From: CAYYAQ01 sp964469555
Lineage (GTDB): Bacteria > Planctomycetota > UBA1135 > UBA2386
Length of the DNA: 64,000 bases
Assembly (NCBI GenBank): GCA_964469555.1
Contig: CAYYAQ010000007.1
Location: 1 to 64,000 of the forward strand
Direction: 5' to 3'
The notes under the pieces were generated by a model, which worked only from the letters and a program-made list of their open reading frames with translations, was not told the origin of the DNA and ran no database searches. Shown here one piece after another: positions 42,880-52,217 of this stretch. Made by a program: the position numbers and the translations under genes. Every line of letters starts with the position of its first letter. The stretch's first letter is position 1.

Positions 42880-44094
42880 CTAGCGCTGAAAGATGGGGAG
42901 GTATTGCTTGGGGACTTGCAGGACGATGCACGCGACCGCTGTCGAGAACGGGTCGCCCGGACCTTCGTCGTTTAGCCAACGACCGTCGTCTTGCTGATCG
43001 GACAGGAGGTGGTCCTTGATCCGGTCGTAGTAGATCTTGAACGCGTTCTTCCGCACGAGGCGGTCGGCGTGGAAGAGTGCCTGGCACGCGTAGTAGTTTC
43101 CGTACCAGAACTGGTAGTGATGTTGGAACTCCTCGATCTCCTGTTCGAGTCGCTCCAGAAGGTGGTCGACGGGCCGCGCGAGCCACTTCTGATCGTGAAC
43201 GCCGGCGGACAACAGCGACGTCACGGCCGCGGCGTTGATCGCGAAGTGCAGCTCCTTCCGCTTGCGTCGTCGGCCACTCGACCGCCTGGAGCCATCACGG
43301 TTGCGCCGAATCTTGTAGTCGTACAGCCCTGCGCTCGGCCCGGTCTCCACCCGGCTGTCGAGCACATACTTCACCGCGTGATCGATATTGCTTTTTGGGA
43401 CCTGGATGCCGATGTTGCGCGCCGCGCGCAACGCCTGCACCTGACAGACCGTGATCGACAGGTCAGAGTCCGAAGAGAACAGGTAGTAGCGCCAGCCACC
43501 CATCACGTTCTGGCTGTCGCAGATCATGTGCACCGCGTCTTCGAGCGCCTTCTTGATCCGCTTCTCGCGGGACATCCCGTAGACCTCCGCCAAGAACAGC
43601 GTTGCCAACGCGTGGCTGTACATTCGCGTGCCGCTGTCGGTGATCAGTCCGTTCTCACCGACGTGGTCCAACACGTACTTCAGCGTCCTCTCCACCAGCG
43701 CCCCGTACTTTCCGCGACCCGGAAGGTGCCCGCCGGCGAGGAACGCCATGCCCGCGAGCGCGGTGACGCCGATGTGCCCTGATCCGCGCATCCGTTGCAT
43801 CTCGACGGTCATCTCGCGGTTGTAGTTGTCGTACCGCCAGTCGTTGCCCTTCGCCCCCGCATCGGCAAACCAGAAACCACGCTTGTCCTGGCGCTTGGCG
43901 AGCCAGACGAGTCCGCGGTCCACGGACAGTTCGACCTCACGAGTCCAGAGGGCGGAGAGCGTCCGCGCCGCGCGCTTCTCGGTGCTGGCCTCGAAGGACT
44001 CCTGTTGCGCCGCCAGCATTCCGCTGATCTGCAGGCTCGAGACCAGCGCGACAACCTCGATGACTCGACCGACGCGCACCATGCCCCGCATCAT
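42880..44094 (-). CDS. Exported terpenoid-cyclase-fold (squalene-cyclase-like) protein
   Basis: 404 residues. Leader with VIEVVALVSSLQISGMLAAQ. The mature protein is an alpha/alpha-toroid of prenyltransferase/squalene-cyclase type: VDRGLVWLAKRQDKRGFW, SGHIGVTALAGMAFLAGG, MYSHALATLFLAEVYGM, QNVMGGWRYYLFSSDSDLSITVCQVQAL and a closing SDQQDDGRWLNDEGPGDPFS. The catalytic DxDD of true cyclases is replaced by SDSD, and it is exported, so it is not a hopanoid synthase. Such proteins are frequent in Planctomycetota, with unknown function. ATG 44094. Confidence 0.8.
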   Translation of the reverse strand: MMRGMVRVGRVIEVVALVSSLQISGMLAAQQESFEASTEKRAARTLSALWTREVELSVDRGLVWLAKRQDKRGFWFADAGAKGNDWRYDNYNREMTVEMQRMRGSGHIGVTALAGMAFLAGGHLPGRGKYGALVERTLKYVLDHVGENGLITDSGTRMYSHALATLFLAEVYGMSREKRIKKALEDAVHMICDSQNVMGGWRYYLFSSDSDLSITVCQVQALRAARNIGIQVPKSNIDHAVKYVLDSRVETGPSAGLYDYKIRRNRDGSRRSSGRRRKRKELHFAINAAAVTSLLSAGVHDQKWLARPVDHLLERLEQEIEEFQHHYQFWYGNYYACQALFHADRLVRKNAFKIYYDRIKDHLLSDQQDDGRWLNDEGPGDPFSTAVACIVLQVPKQYLPIFQR

Positions 44095-44230
44095 ATCCGA
44101 CCCCAGGCACGTTTGCCGCGCTGATACAAACGCGAGGCGGAAGCTACTTCGGCTCGCCTGTCGCGGGAGTGTCGAGGCTGGTCACTTCGCCCGAACTGTT
44201 CAGACAAGCCCGAGGGAGTGGAGGACATGA

Positions 44231-44407
44231 TCGCCAAAGCGCGTGCGAACGGAACTGCTCTGGATCGGCGAGAAAGACGTGAAGCGCGCGGACGAGTCGG
44301 TTCAGGGGTTCGGGAAGCACTTGCAGACGAAGAGTGGCGAACGACTGCGCCCGGTGCTCGAGGGTGTCGTCCGCGCGAGCTTGGGCGGTCAGCGCAACGC
44401 AAAATAG
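44231..44407 (+). pseudogene. C-terminal fragment of an unknown gene
   Basis: A frame closed by TAG 44405-44407 and open from 44231 encodes RTELLWIGEKDVKRADESV, GFGKHLQTKSGERLRPVLEG and VVRASLGGQRNAK: a helical gene end with normal coding character, with no SD before the possible GTG 44243. The gap 44095-44469 holds nothing else. Probably the tail of a deleted gene. Confidence 0.4.
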
Positions 44408-44469
44408 TCGGCTCTCCGACGACGCCTCTTGGATATTGTGCCGGGCACAGTATCGCAGGAAAACGACCC

Positions 44470-45855
44470 ATGCACGACTACCACGCGCCAGCGCTGACTT
44501 CGGCCCTCGTGTTTCTTCTCGTTACGACAATTTCGGCACAGGACGCGGACGCGGTGAGGCCACCGGACCCGGCGTCGAAGGGGAAGTGGAAGCAACTGTT
44601 CAACGGCAAGGACCTGACGGGTTGGGAGGCCAAGATCGTCGGGTACGAGCTTGGTGACAACTTCGCCAACACGTTCCGCGTCGAGGACGGAGTGATCAAG
44701 GTGGTGTACGACAAGGACAAGTATGAGAGTTTTGGCGGTCGTTTCGGACATCTCTTTTACGAGTCTGAGTTTTCGAACTACCGGCTGCGCGTCGAGTACC
44801 GGTTCGTCGGGGAGCAGGTCGCGGGCGGACCCGGTTGGGCGTTCCGCAACAGTGGTCTGATGTTGCACGGACAACCGGCAGCGACGATGGGCAAGGACCA
44901 GAAATTCCCCGCATCGATCGAGGTGCAGTTGCTGGGGGGACGCGAGAAGGGCAAGCGGACAACCGCCAATCTCTGCAGTCCCGGCACGAACGTCGTGATG
45001 AATGGCAAGCTCTTCAAGCGACACTGCACGGATTCCAGCTCCGAGACGTATCGCGGTGATCGTTGGGTCACGCTGGAGGTCGAAGTACGCGATGGCGCGT
45101 TCAAACACATCATCGATGGCAAGACCGTGCTGGAGTACACCGGTGCGCAGTTGGACGAAGGCGACGGGAGCGCAAAAAGGCTCATCGCCGCGGGGCACTC
45201 GAAGATGCTGCTCCGCGGGACGATCTCGCTGCAGTCCGAGAGCCACCCGTGTGAATTCCGCAAAGTAGAGATCATGGAACTCCCCGAGGCGGGGTGGACG
45301 GATCTCCTCGCGGGCGGAGACCTCTCTAAGTACTGGCACACGAAGGGCAATTGGGACCTCGGCAAGGACGGCGTCGTCAAGCTGACGCCGCGAAAGGGTG
45401 AGCGCGGCTGGTCGAGGTTCGATGCCTATCTCTGGCTGAGAGGCGAGTACAAGGACTTCGAATGCGAGTTCGACTACATGGTGCAAAGACGAGGCAACAG
45501 CGGGTTCTACCTCCACGTCGGCGACGAGACGAATCCGGTCAAGAAGGGGATCGAGGTACAGATCTACGAGTCACACGCCAAGGGCAAGTCCGCGCGGCTC
45601 ACGGATCACGATTCGGGCGGCATCATTCCCGGAATCCCCCCGAAGAAGAACGCGGCACGACCCGCCGGCGAGTGGAACCGGTTTCGTATCCGGTGCCGAG
45701 GTGGGAAGCTTCGCGTCGAACTGAACGGGGAACTTGTCAACGAGATGAGTCTCGACCACGCGAAGATCAAGGATCGTCCGGCGGCTGGCTCGATCGGATT
45801 TCAGGATCACTCGTTGCCGCTCGCGCTGCGCAGAATCCGGATTCGGCGTTTGTAG
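44470..45855 (+). CDS. Exported tandem DUF1080 protein
   Basis: 461 residues. ATG 44470 with AGGA upstream and a TATTGT box at 44434-44439; leader with ALTSALVFLLVTTISAQ. Two DUF1080 (3-keto-disaccharide hydrolase-like, concanavalin-type) domains: the first (about 35-270) begins WKQLFNGKDLTGWEAKI and contains NYRLRVEYRF and SLQSESHPCEFRKVEI; the second (about 275-461) begins WTDLLAGGDLSKYWHTKGNW and contains FECEFDYMVQRRGNSGFYLH and AGSIGFQDHSLPLALRRIRI. The domain is common in Planctomycetota; some members cleave 3-keto glycosides, others may only bind glycans. Both lobes look intact, so a bivalent glycan enzyme or binder is plausible. Confidence 0.88.
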   Translation: MHDYHAPALTSALVFLLVTTISAQDADAVRPPDPASKGKWKQLFNGKDLTGWEAKIVGYELGDNFANTFRVEDGVIKVVYDKDKYESFGGRFGHLFYESEFSNYRLRVEYRFVGEQVAGGPGWAFRNSGLMLHGQPAATMGKDQKFPASIEVQLLGGREKGKRTTANLCSPGTNVVMNGKLFKRHCTDSSSETYRGDRWVTLEVEVRDGAFKHIIDGKTVLEYTGAQLDEGDGSAKRLIAAGHSKMLLRGTISLQSESHPCEFRKVEIMELPEAGWTDLLAGGDLSKYWHTKGNWDLGKDGVVKLTPRKGERGWSRFDAYLWLRGEYKDFECEFDYMVQRRGNSGFYLHVGDETNPVKKGIEVQIYESHAKGKSARLTDHDSGGIIPGIPPKKNAARPAGEWNRFRIRCRGGKLRVELNGELVNEMSLDHAKIKDRPAAGSIGFQDHSLPLALRRIRIRRL

Positions 45856-46132
45856 TCGACGTGCGATCGGGCTCGCGCAGGGATCGAACTTGTTGGTAGT
45901 CCGGAAGCATCGATTGTCCGGTATCATCAGATCGCCCGACGCCGAGTTACCGCGGCAACGATTCGAGCTATTACAAGTCCGGCTGACGATGTAGGCATTC
46001 TCCATTGCCAACGGACGCATCCTGTCATCGAACGCCGCCCAGATCCAGTTCTGCAAATAGCGTACGGTCGTCCATCGCCCAGAGGCGGTACGATGCGCTC
46101 CTGCCCCTCTCCCTGAATTCGGCAAAGACCCG

Positions 46133-47686
46133 ATGAATCTCCTTCCGGCTCTTCTCGCGTTACCGTTGCTGCTGTTGGCTTCCGCAGGTCCCGACGAAGC
46201 CAAGGCGATCCGCGCCTTCAAGAAGGCGTTCCAAAGCACGGCCAAGAGACCGAAGACGACTGAGGACCGCCAGGCGGCTGTAGCACTGCTCGAAGACTAC
46301 GACTCGAAGAATGTCGCGAAGGTGCTTATAGCCGCGTACGACGATGTCGAGACCGACGTCGTGGTTCTCGACGAGCTGCGCATGGCCAATCTCCAGGAGT
46401 ACAAGGAACTCCAAGCCACGCTCAAGAAGAACGGCAACAGGGGTTCCAGCGAGCAGATCGCCCGGACGAGAGAACTCTGGAGCGGTTTCGCCACGAGCCG
46501 TTCCAAGGTCGACAAGCTGCGCGGATTGCAGTTCACCGTGCGCCAGCGGATCGAGCGGCTCAAGAATCCCGTGGGTCTGACCTACGCGATGAAGACGGTC
46601 ATCGGCAAGAAGAAATATTCCATCGGCATGCAGTTGACGGTTGCGCGGACGGCGGGCGCTGCAGGAGTCGAGATGTTGGACGCGCTGACCGCGGCGTTGT
46701 CTCGCGCCAAGAAGGTCCCGGCGAAACTCGCGCTTCTAAACGGAATCGGCTTGCTGGGCGAGGCGGCGAAGCCGGCGGCACCGGTCGTGTTGAAGTTGCT
46801 GAGCGACAAGGACCCGGAGATCAACGAACGGGCTGCGCTCGCGATGTCGCGGATGCTGATCCCCGACGCGATCGAGCCGATGATCAACCTGATGCTGCGA
46901 TCGGCGGGCGCCCGCAAGCGCCGGCTCGCCGCGGCGTTAGAGGTGTTGACGCGCAAGCAGTTCGGTACGAAGGCGTCGACGTGGCAGAACTGGTGGGCGA
47001 ACGAGAAGGACAAGTACCTGTCCGGATCCATGCCACTCGGCGGCGGCAAGATCAGCCAGCACGAGAAGCACAACCGTGACAACTACTACTTCGGCATCCC
47101 GCAGGAAGGCAAGGCGATCATGTACATCATCGATTCTTCGGGATCGATGAAGGCTCCGGTCAAGCTGAAGGTGAAGGGCGGCACGGTTGTTCCCGGGAGT
47201 TCGAGCGACAAGACGACGCGGCTCGAGGCCTGCAAGAAGGAGTTGATCCGAGCGTTGAGCCGCTTGGACCCGAAGACTCAGTTCAACATCATCTGGTACA
47301 GCATGATGCCGAACATCTTCCGCAAGTCGATGTCGCCGGCGTCGAAGCCCACGGTCAAGACTGCGCAGGACTGGGTGCGGAAGCTCCAGCCCAACGGCAA
47401 CACGAACATCCACGACTCGATGCAGATGGCCTTCCAGAGAATCGGACGCGGTGCGCGCGACAAGGCCTACAAGGTCGAGCTCGACACGATCTTCCTTCTT
47501 ACGGACGGGACGCCGACGACTCCGGACGGGAAGTTCGATTCGACGGAGAAGATCATCAAGGCCGTGCGCGAATGGAACCCGCTGCAGCGCGTGACCATTC
47601 ATTGCATTGGGATTGGGAACGGGTTGAACGCGGCGTTCTTGAGCAAGCTGGCTCGGGAGAATGGGGGGGAGTTCAAGCGGTACTGA
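46133..47686 (+). CDS. Exported HEAT-repeat/von Willebrand A protein
   Basis: 517 residues. ATG 46133; short leader (LLALPLLLLASAG). Residues about 30-280 are helical with HEAT-like units (NGIGLLGEAAKPAAPVVLKL, DKDPEINERAALAMSRMLIP). Then STWQNWWANEKDKY (about 283-296), a YYFGIP strand, and a von Willebrand A domain from about 327 with a complete MIDAS: DSSGSM (334-339), the Thr in GNTNIHDSM and the Asp in LLTDGTP. Divalent-metal-dependent binding of another protein is expected. A paralogue with the same order of parts is at 56675-59134. A TACGAT box lies at 46089-46094. Confidence 0.85.
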   Translation: MNLLPALLALPLLLLASAGPDEAKAIRAFKKAFQSTAKRPKTTEDRQAAVALLEDYDSKNVAKVLIAAYDDVETDVVVLDELRMANLQEYKELQATLKKNGNRGSSEQIARTRELWSGFATSRSKVDKLRGLQFTVRQRIERLKNPVGLTYAMKTVIGKKKYSIGMQLTVARTAGAAGVEMLDALTAALSRAKKVPAKLALLNGIGLLGEAAKPAAPVVLKLLSDKDPEINERAALAMSRMLIPDAIEPMINLMLRSAGARKRRLAAALEVLTRKQFGTKASTWQNWWANEKDKYLSGSMPLGGGKISQHEKHNRDNYYFGIPQEGKAIMYIIDSSGSMKAPVKLKVKGGTVVPGSSSDKTTRLEACKKELIRALSRLDPKTQFNIIWYSMMPNIFRKSMSPASKPTVKTAQDWVRKLQPNGNTNIHDSMQMAFQRIGRGARDKAYKVELDTIFLLTDGTPTTPDGKFDSTEKIIKAVREWNPLQRVTIHCIGIGNGLNAAFLSKLARENGGEFKRY

Positions 47687-47740
47687 GGACTGAGTGCTCA
47701 GCAGCCCTCGAGCCGAGTGAGCAACGAACCGACCAACCGC

Positions 47741-49801
47741 TCACTTCCCAGGATTCTCGTACCAAACAACGCCCAACCCCCGACTCCCCTTCCCCGCGTT
47801 CTCCTCGCAGGTCATCACGTCCAGGTCCCCGTCTCTGTCCAAGTCGACGAGCTCGATCCGGTCGAACTTCGTGCCGGGCGGCCCGCCGATGGCACGCGGT
47901 TGCCAGTTGCTACCGACCTTCTTCAGCCAGCAGATTCCCGGCTTGTTCTTCTCCCGGCCCGTGTTCGCCGTGTGCACGATGTCGAGCTCGCCATCCCCGT
48001 CGAGATCACCAACGCACACCGCCTTGCCAAATCGAACACCGAACGGGTTCGGGATCTTCACTGGCGCACCCGGGCGGAAGTCGAGCATGTGCCCGTTGCG
48101 CGTCGCGACCAGCGGATGGCCGGAGCGCCAGAGGTCCATGAACATCACCTCGTGCTTCGCACCGTCGAGGTTGAGCCGCGCCCACTCTACGTCTCCCTTT
48201 GGTCGCCGCACCGGCTCGAGACGGTAGACACCCCGGCGCTTGCCCTTGCGGTCCGTGACCCAAACGGGGGCGAACGTCGTGGACTTCCCCGCCGACCGCA
48301 GACTCATGATCCACCCGGCGTCGACGATCTTGTGGAAGGTCCACGCTGCAACATCACGGCGATCCTTCGGGCAACGCAGCCAACCGACCGTCCCGCCTTT
48401 GCCCTTCGAACCGAGGATCAAGTCGATTCCGTTCACGCCATCGATGTCCATTGGCAGCGCGAACATCCATGCCTGCTTCTTCTCGGTAGCCGGCACGGCA
48501 ACCGTGCGCCAGGCTCGCGAATCCAGGTAGTCGTCCGACACTTTCGGCGCCCAGTGGAAGTAGACCGTCTTCGTCCGACCCTCAGTGCAACTCACGACAT
48601 CCAGGTTGCCGTCGCCATCCAGGTCGGCAAACACCGCGTCCTCCGCGCTCGTGACTTCACCGACAGTCACCGCCGGCCACGGCTGTGTGACCTTCGTCCC
48701 TCCAGGGTTCAGACACACTCGGATGGCATGGCCCTCCTCCCAGCCCGTGACCGTATCGAGCAACCCGTCCCCGTTCGCGTCGCCCAGTCGAACACCGTCG
48801 GCGCCCTTTCGCGTCTTGGTAGACCCGTCGATCGTGTGCATCCGCCACGGCTTCGATTGACTCACGATTGTCCGACGTCGACTCGACAACCACGTCAGCC
48901 CCGCAGTAGGAATCCCCTCGTGACCGCCGTCGAAGATCGTGATCCGCGCGGTACCTGACGTTCGTCGCACGAGCGGCTGTTTCTTCCCGTAGCTTGGATC
49001 TTCGTTCGGCTTGGCGACGCCCTGCGGCGCGCGACGCTCCCCGACCATGAACGCGATCTGCTTGGGGGTGAATCGATCTCGCCGAGCTGCGAGCGCGTTG
49101 AACGCCAATAGCGAGTGGCTGATCGGCACGGATCCGGTGTGTCCGTCGTGAATCCCCGCGTTGATGTCGACGTGCACGCCTATTGCTGCATCGATCCACG
49201 TCATCGCGGAACGCCGTTGGTATTCCTTGTCAACCGCGTCGCTGCTGCCCGGTGCACCACCACACGACTTCTCGATTTGTGTCCAATACGCCCGGCCCGC
49301 CTTCTTGCACTGCGCGTGCCACGCCGCGAGGTCCGAGATCGGGACCCACGCCGACACGCCGGCCCAGATTCGTGGATGGCGTCCGGCCAGCAGAAGAGTC
49401 GCGTAGCCGCCACCCGAGGCCCCGATCAGGTAGACACGGTCCGCGTCGATGTTGGCGTTCGCCTTCGCGTAGTCGACCGCGCTGACGATGTCGGCGACGG
49501 CGAGCTCGGAACCGGTCGCCGTGGGATTGCTGTTGGGACCCCGAAAGTTCGGGTGAATGAACGCCCAACCTCTCGCGATGCACCACTCTGCGTAGGGAAT
49601 CGAGGACGTCTGCTTGTAGTTCGAACTCCACGTGTGCAGTCCGACGAGCAGCGGCACGCGCGCCTTGCTCTCAGGCTTGTAGAACAGGGCCTGCTGGCGG
49701 GTCTTGTCCGCGGCGCTCTGGTAGCGGATGTCCTCGACGCCGTCGGGCCACTGCGCGGAGACGACACTCCCGAGCGCCAAGACGGCGGCGAGTCGCAGCA
49801 C
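47741..49801 (-). CDS. Exported esterase fused to FG-GAP repeats
   Basis: 686 residues, GTG 49801, leader with AAVLALGSVVSAQ. Residues about 25-310 are a prolyl-oligopeptidase-type alpha/beta hydrolase: VGLHTWSSNYKQ, NFRGPNSNP, the elbow GASGGGYA with Ser129, an Asp in GIHDGHTGSVPIS (D219) and His294 in DGGHEG. Residues 320-686 carry about five FG-GAP/VCBS repeats with Ca-loop motifs: DANGDGLLD, DLDGDGNLD, DIDGVNGID, DLDGDGELD, DLDRDGDLD, forming a propeller. So a secreted esterase or peptidase with a carbohydrate- or surface-binding propeller. Its start is 4 bases after the stop of the TPR gene upstream, so the two form one unit. Confidence 0.85.
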   Translation of the reverse strand: MLRLAAVLALGSVVSAQWPDGVEDIRYQSAADKTRQQALFYKPESKARVPLLVGLHTWSSNYKQTSSIPYAEWCIARGWAFIHPNFRGPNSNPTATGSELAVADIVSAVDYAKANANIDADRVYLIGASGGGYATLLLAGRHPRIWAGVSAWVPISDLAAWHAQCKKAGRAYWTQIEKSCGGAPGSSDAVDKEYQRRSAMTWIDAAIGVHVDINAGIHDGHTGSVPISHSLLAFNALAARRDRFTPKQIAFMVGERRAPQGVAKPNEDPSYGKKQPLVRRTSGTARITIFDGGHEGIPTAGLTWLSSRRRTIVSQSKPWRMHTIDGSTKTRKGADGVRLGDANGDGLLDTVTGWEEGHAIRVCLNPGGTKVTQPWPAVTVGEVTSAEDAVFADLDGDGNLDVVSCTEGRTKTVYFHWAPKVSDDYLDSRAWRTVAVPATEKKQAWMFALPMDIDGVNGIDLILGSKGKGGTVGWLRCPKDRRDVAAWTFHKIVDAGWIMSLRSAGKSTTFAPVWVTDRKGKRRGVYRLEPVRRPKGDVEWARLNLDGAKHEVMFMDLWRSGHPLVATRNGHMLDFRPGAPVKIPNPFGVRFGKAVCVGDLDGDGELDIVHTANTGREKNKPGICWLKKVGSNWQPRAIGGPPGTKFDRIELVDLDRDGDLDVMTCEENAGKGSRGLGVVWYENPGK

Positions 49802-49805
49802 GGCG

Positions 49806-50639
49806 CTACTTGCGCTTCGACTTCTGCCGGAAGCCGCGTCGCGGGTCCTGCGACTGCTGCATCATGCTCGCCGGCGGTCGCTCCAGGCCCAGGCTGTACC
49901 AGTTCATCCCGAACGACTTCAACGACATCTTCCGACCGTTCTTGAGTCGCGTGACATTGCCCTTGGTGGATTCGTTTTCGGGCACCTTCTCGAGCAGTCC
50001 GTTGAGGATCGCGATCGCGCCATCCGTGTCACCCTGCTTGTGCATCAGGTGCGCGAAGACGTTGTGCAACAGGACGTGCTTCTTGTTGTAGCGGCGCGTG
50101 GTTTCGAGTACGCGGCTGCATTCGTTCCACTTGTTCTTGCGATAGAAGAACGCAGCCAGGCACAGCTTGGCCTCCGCGGAGCGATGCGTGGCCTTCTCCA
50201 GGTGCTCGACCGCCTGGGTCTCCTTGCCGGCGCCCAAGCTGAGCACGCCCATCTGCGCGTGGAGTTGGCCCTTGAGCATCGGGATCCACTTCGCGATCGG
50301 CAGGAGTGTCTGGACGGTATTGAGCGCGATGACGGCGTTGCCGGCTTCGGCCTGTCGCTGGGCCTGCATCATGACCGGTTGGATTCGTTTGGCGAACCGT
50401 CGCCCGATGACGATCCAGGTGGCGACGAAGGCGAAGATCCCGAGGAAGACCCCCATCGTGATTCCGCCCCACAGGTCCAGGAAGATCCAGCCCATGGAGA
50501 TGGCGAGGGCAATCGTCAGAGATAGGTAGATGCTGATCACGGCGGCTATCTTGCCGAATTCGTCGGTCGGTCGTGAGGGGTCTTCCGAATCGAGTGTCGA
50601 ATTTGGCCGCCCCGCGGTCGACCCCCAACGAGGCTTCAT
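49806..50639 (-). CDS. Membrane protein with TPR-like repeats
   Basis: 277 residues from ATG 50639; the frame is open to ATG 50750, which has AAGGA nearby, so a longer N-terminus is possible. Two TM helices near residues 30-52 and 56-77, then a cytoplasmic helical region with TPR-type units (NAVIALNTVQTLLPIAKW, TQAVEHLEKATHRSAEAKLC, GDTDGAIAILNGLLEKVPEN) and a basic C-terminus (RRGFRQKSKRK). Function unknown; perhaps an assembly or scaffold factor. It is followed after 4 bases by the esterase/FG-GAP gene. Confidence 0.75.
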   Translation of the reverse strand: MKPRWGSTAGRPNSTLDSEDPSRPTDEFGKIAAVISIYLSLTIALAISMGWIFLDLWGGITMGVFLGIFAFVATWIVIGRRFAKRIQPVMMQAQRQAEAGNAVIALNTVQTLLPIAKWIPMLKGQLHAQMGVLSLGAGKETQAVEHLEKATHRSAEAKLCLAAFFYRKNKWNECSRVLETTRRYNKKHVLLHNVFAHLMHKQGDTDGAIAILNGLLEKVPENESTKGNVTRLKNGRKMSLKSFGMNWYSLGLERPPASMMQQSQDPRRGFRQKSKRK

Positions 50640-50823
50640 CACGACGGGCGCGGAGAGTGCGTGGGGCCCGAAGCGAATGTGCAGCGTCCCGTGATCGCGG
50701 TTCTTGCGATCGACCGTTAGTCCGGGCTCCAATCGCGAAGTCCCGCGCATGCGGGGATTGGCCGTCCTTGGCGAGACGCACGCGGGTCCGAAAGTACGAC
50801 GTCTTCCCCGCGTCAGTCGGGTT

Positions 50824-52215
50824 CTATTTCTTGTCCGGATGGCCCCAGCGGTTGGGACTCGTGCCCTTGGGCATGGGGCCGCTGCCGCCGAGCGGCTCCT
50901 TCGCGGCTTTTCGGAAGCTGGCCAATCGTTGCTTCATCTCCGCGAGCTTCTCGGGATTCGTTTTCGAGAGGTCGTTCTTCTCGCCGAGGTCTTGCTTCAG
51001 GTTGTAGAGCTGGAAACCCTTTGGTCGGTTCGGGCGGCGGGCGTTCTGCCGCGCGCGGTGGTGGACGATCTTCCAGTCGCCGGCGCGCACCGCACCCAGC
51101 TGCGGGGTCGTGTTGAGGAGGATGGCGTCGTGTGGTGATGGCTCGCCCTTCGTGATCGTGCCCCAGGCGTCCTTTCCGTCGAGGGGTTTGCTTCCCTTCG
51201 TGGAGCCGCCAGCGAGCCTGGCGAGCGTGGGAAGCATGTCGACGATGTGCAGCGGCTCGTCCACGCGCGCGTCGGCCGGAACCCGTCCCGGCCAGTTCAC
51301 GACAGTGGGCACCCGCGTGCCACCCTCGTAGATCGAGCCCTTCCGGGCGCGCAACGGACCGTTGTCCGCAGCCCTGGTGCCCCCGTTGTCAGACGTGAAG
51401 ATCACGAGAGTGTTCTCACGCATGCCGCGGGCTTCGAGCGCAGCCAGCACCTTGCCGATCGCGACGTCCAGGCAATCGACCATCGCCGCGAACGAGCGCC
51501 GGTTCTTCTTTTCGATGTGGGCGTACTTGTCGAGGTACTTCTTCGGCGCCTGTAAAGGCGAGTGCGGGGCGTTGAACGCTACGTACAGGAACAGCGGCTT
51601 GTCCGTGTCGTGGGACTTGATGAGTCGGACGGATTCGTTGGCGATGAGGTTGGTTGTGTACCCCTCTTCGTCGAGCGGCTTGTCGTCCCGATTCCAGTCG
51701 ACCGACCCGTTTCGCTTCCTCGAGAAGTAGTCGATCGCGCCGAGATAGTGGCCGTACTGATGATCGAAGCCGCGGCGGGTGGGGAGGTATTCCGGCGTGA
51801 GCGTGCCGAGGTGCCACTTGCCGCAGATAGCAGTCGTGTACCCGGCTCGCTTCAGCACCTGCGGAAGCATCAGCTCGTCCAGGGCCAGGCCGTACTTCGC
51901 GTGGGGTCGAATGACACCGACTTGCAGGCCCGTTCGGATGGGGTAGCGGCCCGTCATGAAGGCGGCGCGAGTCGGGGAGCAGACGGGTTGCACATAGAAC
52001 GATTCGAGCCGCGTGCCGGTCTTCGCGAGCGTGTCGATGTTCGGGGTCTGGATCTCGCTGCCGTGGAAGCCGACGTCCTTCCACCCGAGATCGTCGGCCA
52101 GGAAGAAGACGATGTGTGGGGGCTTGTGTTTCGCCGCCGAGACGACGTTGTCGTGCCCGGTCGCGCACGCGGACAGCGCAGCGAGCAGGGACACGCAGAT
52201 CACTCGTGTTGTCAT
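50824..52215 (-). CDS. Sulfatase, probable lipoprotein
   Basis: 463 residues from ATG 52215. The leader ends in a lipobox-like ALSAC (Cys17), so it may be lipid-anchored. Sulfatase motifs: FFLADDLGWKDVGFHG, the formylglycine signature C79-S-P-T-R83, AICGKWHLG, and IFTSDNGG. Sequence style (GFDHQYGHYLGAIDYF, WGTITKGEPSPHDAIL) is that of S1_19/S1_20-type arylsulfatases acting on N-acetylgalactosamine or galactose sulfates in other organisms; the substrate here is not proven. It begins 2 bases after the stop of the cNMP-binding gene, an operon arrangement. Confidence 0.92.
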   Translation of the reverse strand: MTTRVICVSLLAALSACATGHDNVVSAAKHKPPHIVFFLADDLGWKDVGFHGSEIQTPNIDTLAKTGTRLESFYVQPVCSPTRAAFMTGRYPIRTGLQVGVIRPHAKYGLALDELMLPQVLKRAGYTTAICGKWHLGTLTPEYLPTRRGFDHQYGHYLGAIDYFSRKRNGSVDWNRDDKPLDEEGYTTNLIANESVRLIKSHDTDKPLFLYVAFNAPHSPLQAPKKYLDKYAHIEKKNRRSFAAMVDCLDVAIGKVLAALEARGMRENTLVIFTSDNGGTRAADNGPLRARKGSIYEGGTRVPTVVNWPGRVPADARVDEPLHIVDMLPTLARLAGGSTKGSKPLDGKDAWGTITKGEPSPHDAILLNTTPQLGAVRAGDWKIVHHRARQNARRPNRPKGFQLYNLKQDLGEKNDLSKTNPEKLAEMKQRLASFRKAAKEPLGGSGPMPKGTSPNRWGHPDKK

Positions 52216-52217
52216 CG

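Noticed and set aside
45867..45939. tRNA-like 73-base element on the minus strand with a TTCGATC loop and matching ends
   Set aside because: The T-stem does not pair, the anticodon arm is misplaced with an 11-base loop, and no D-arm forms; only the terminal 6-bp match is good.
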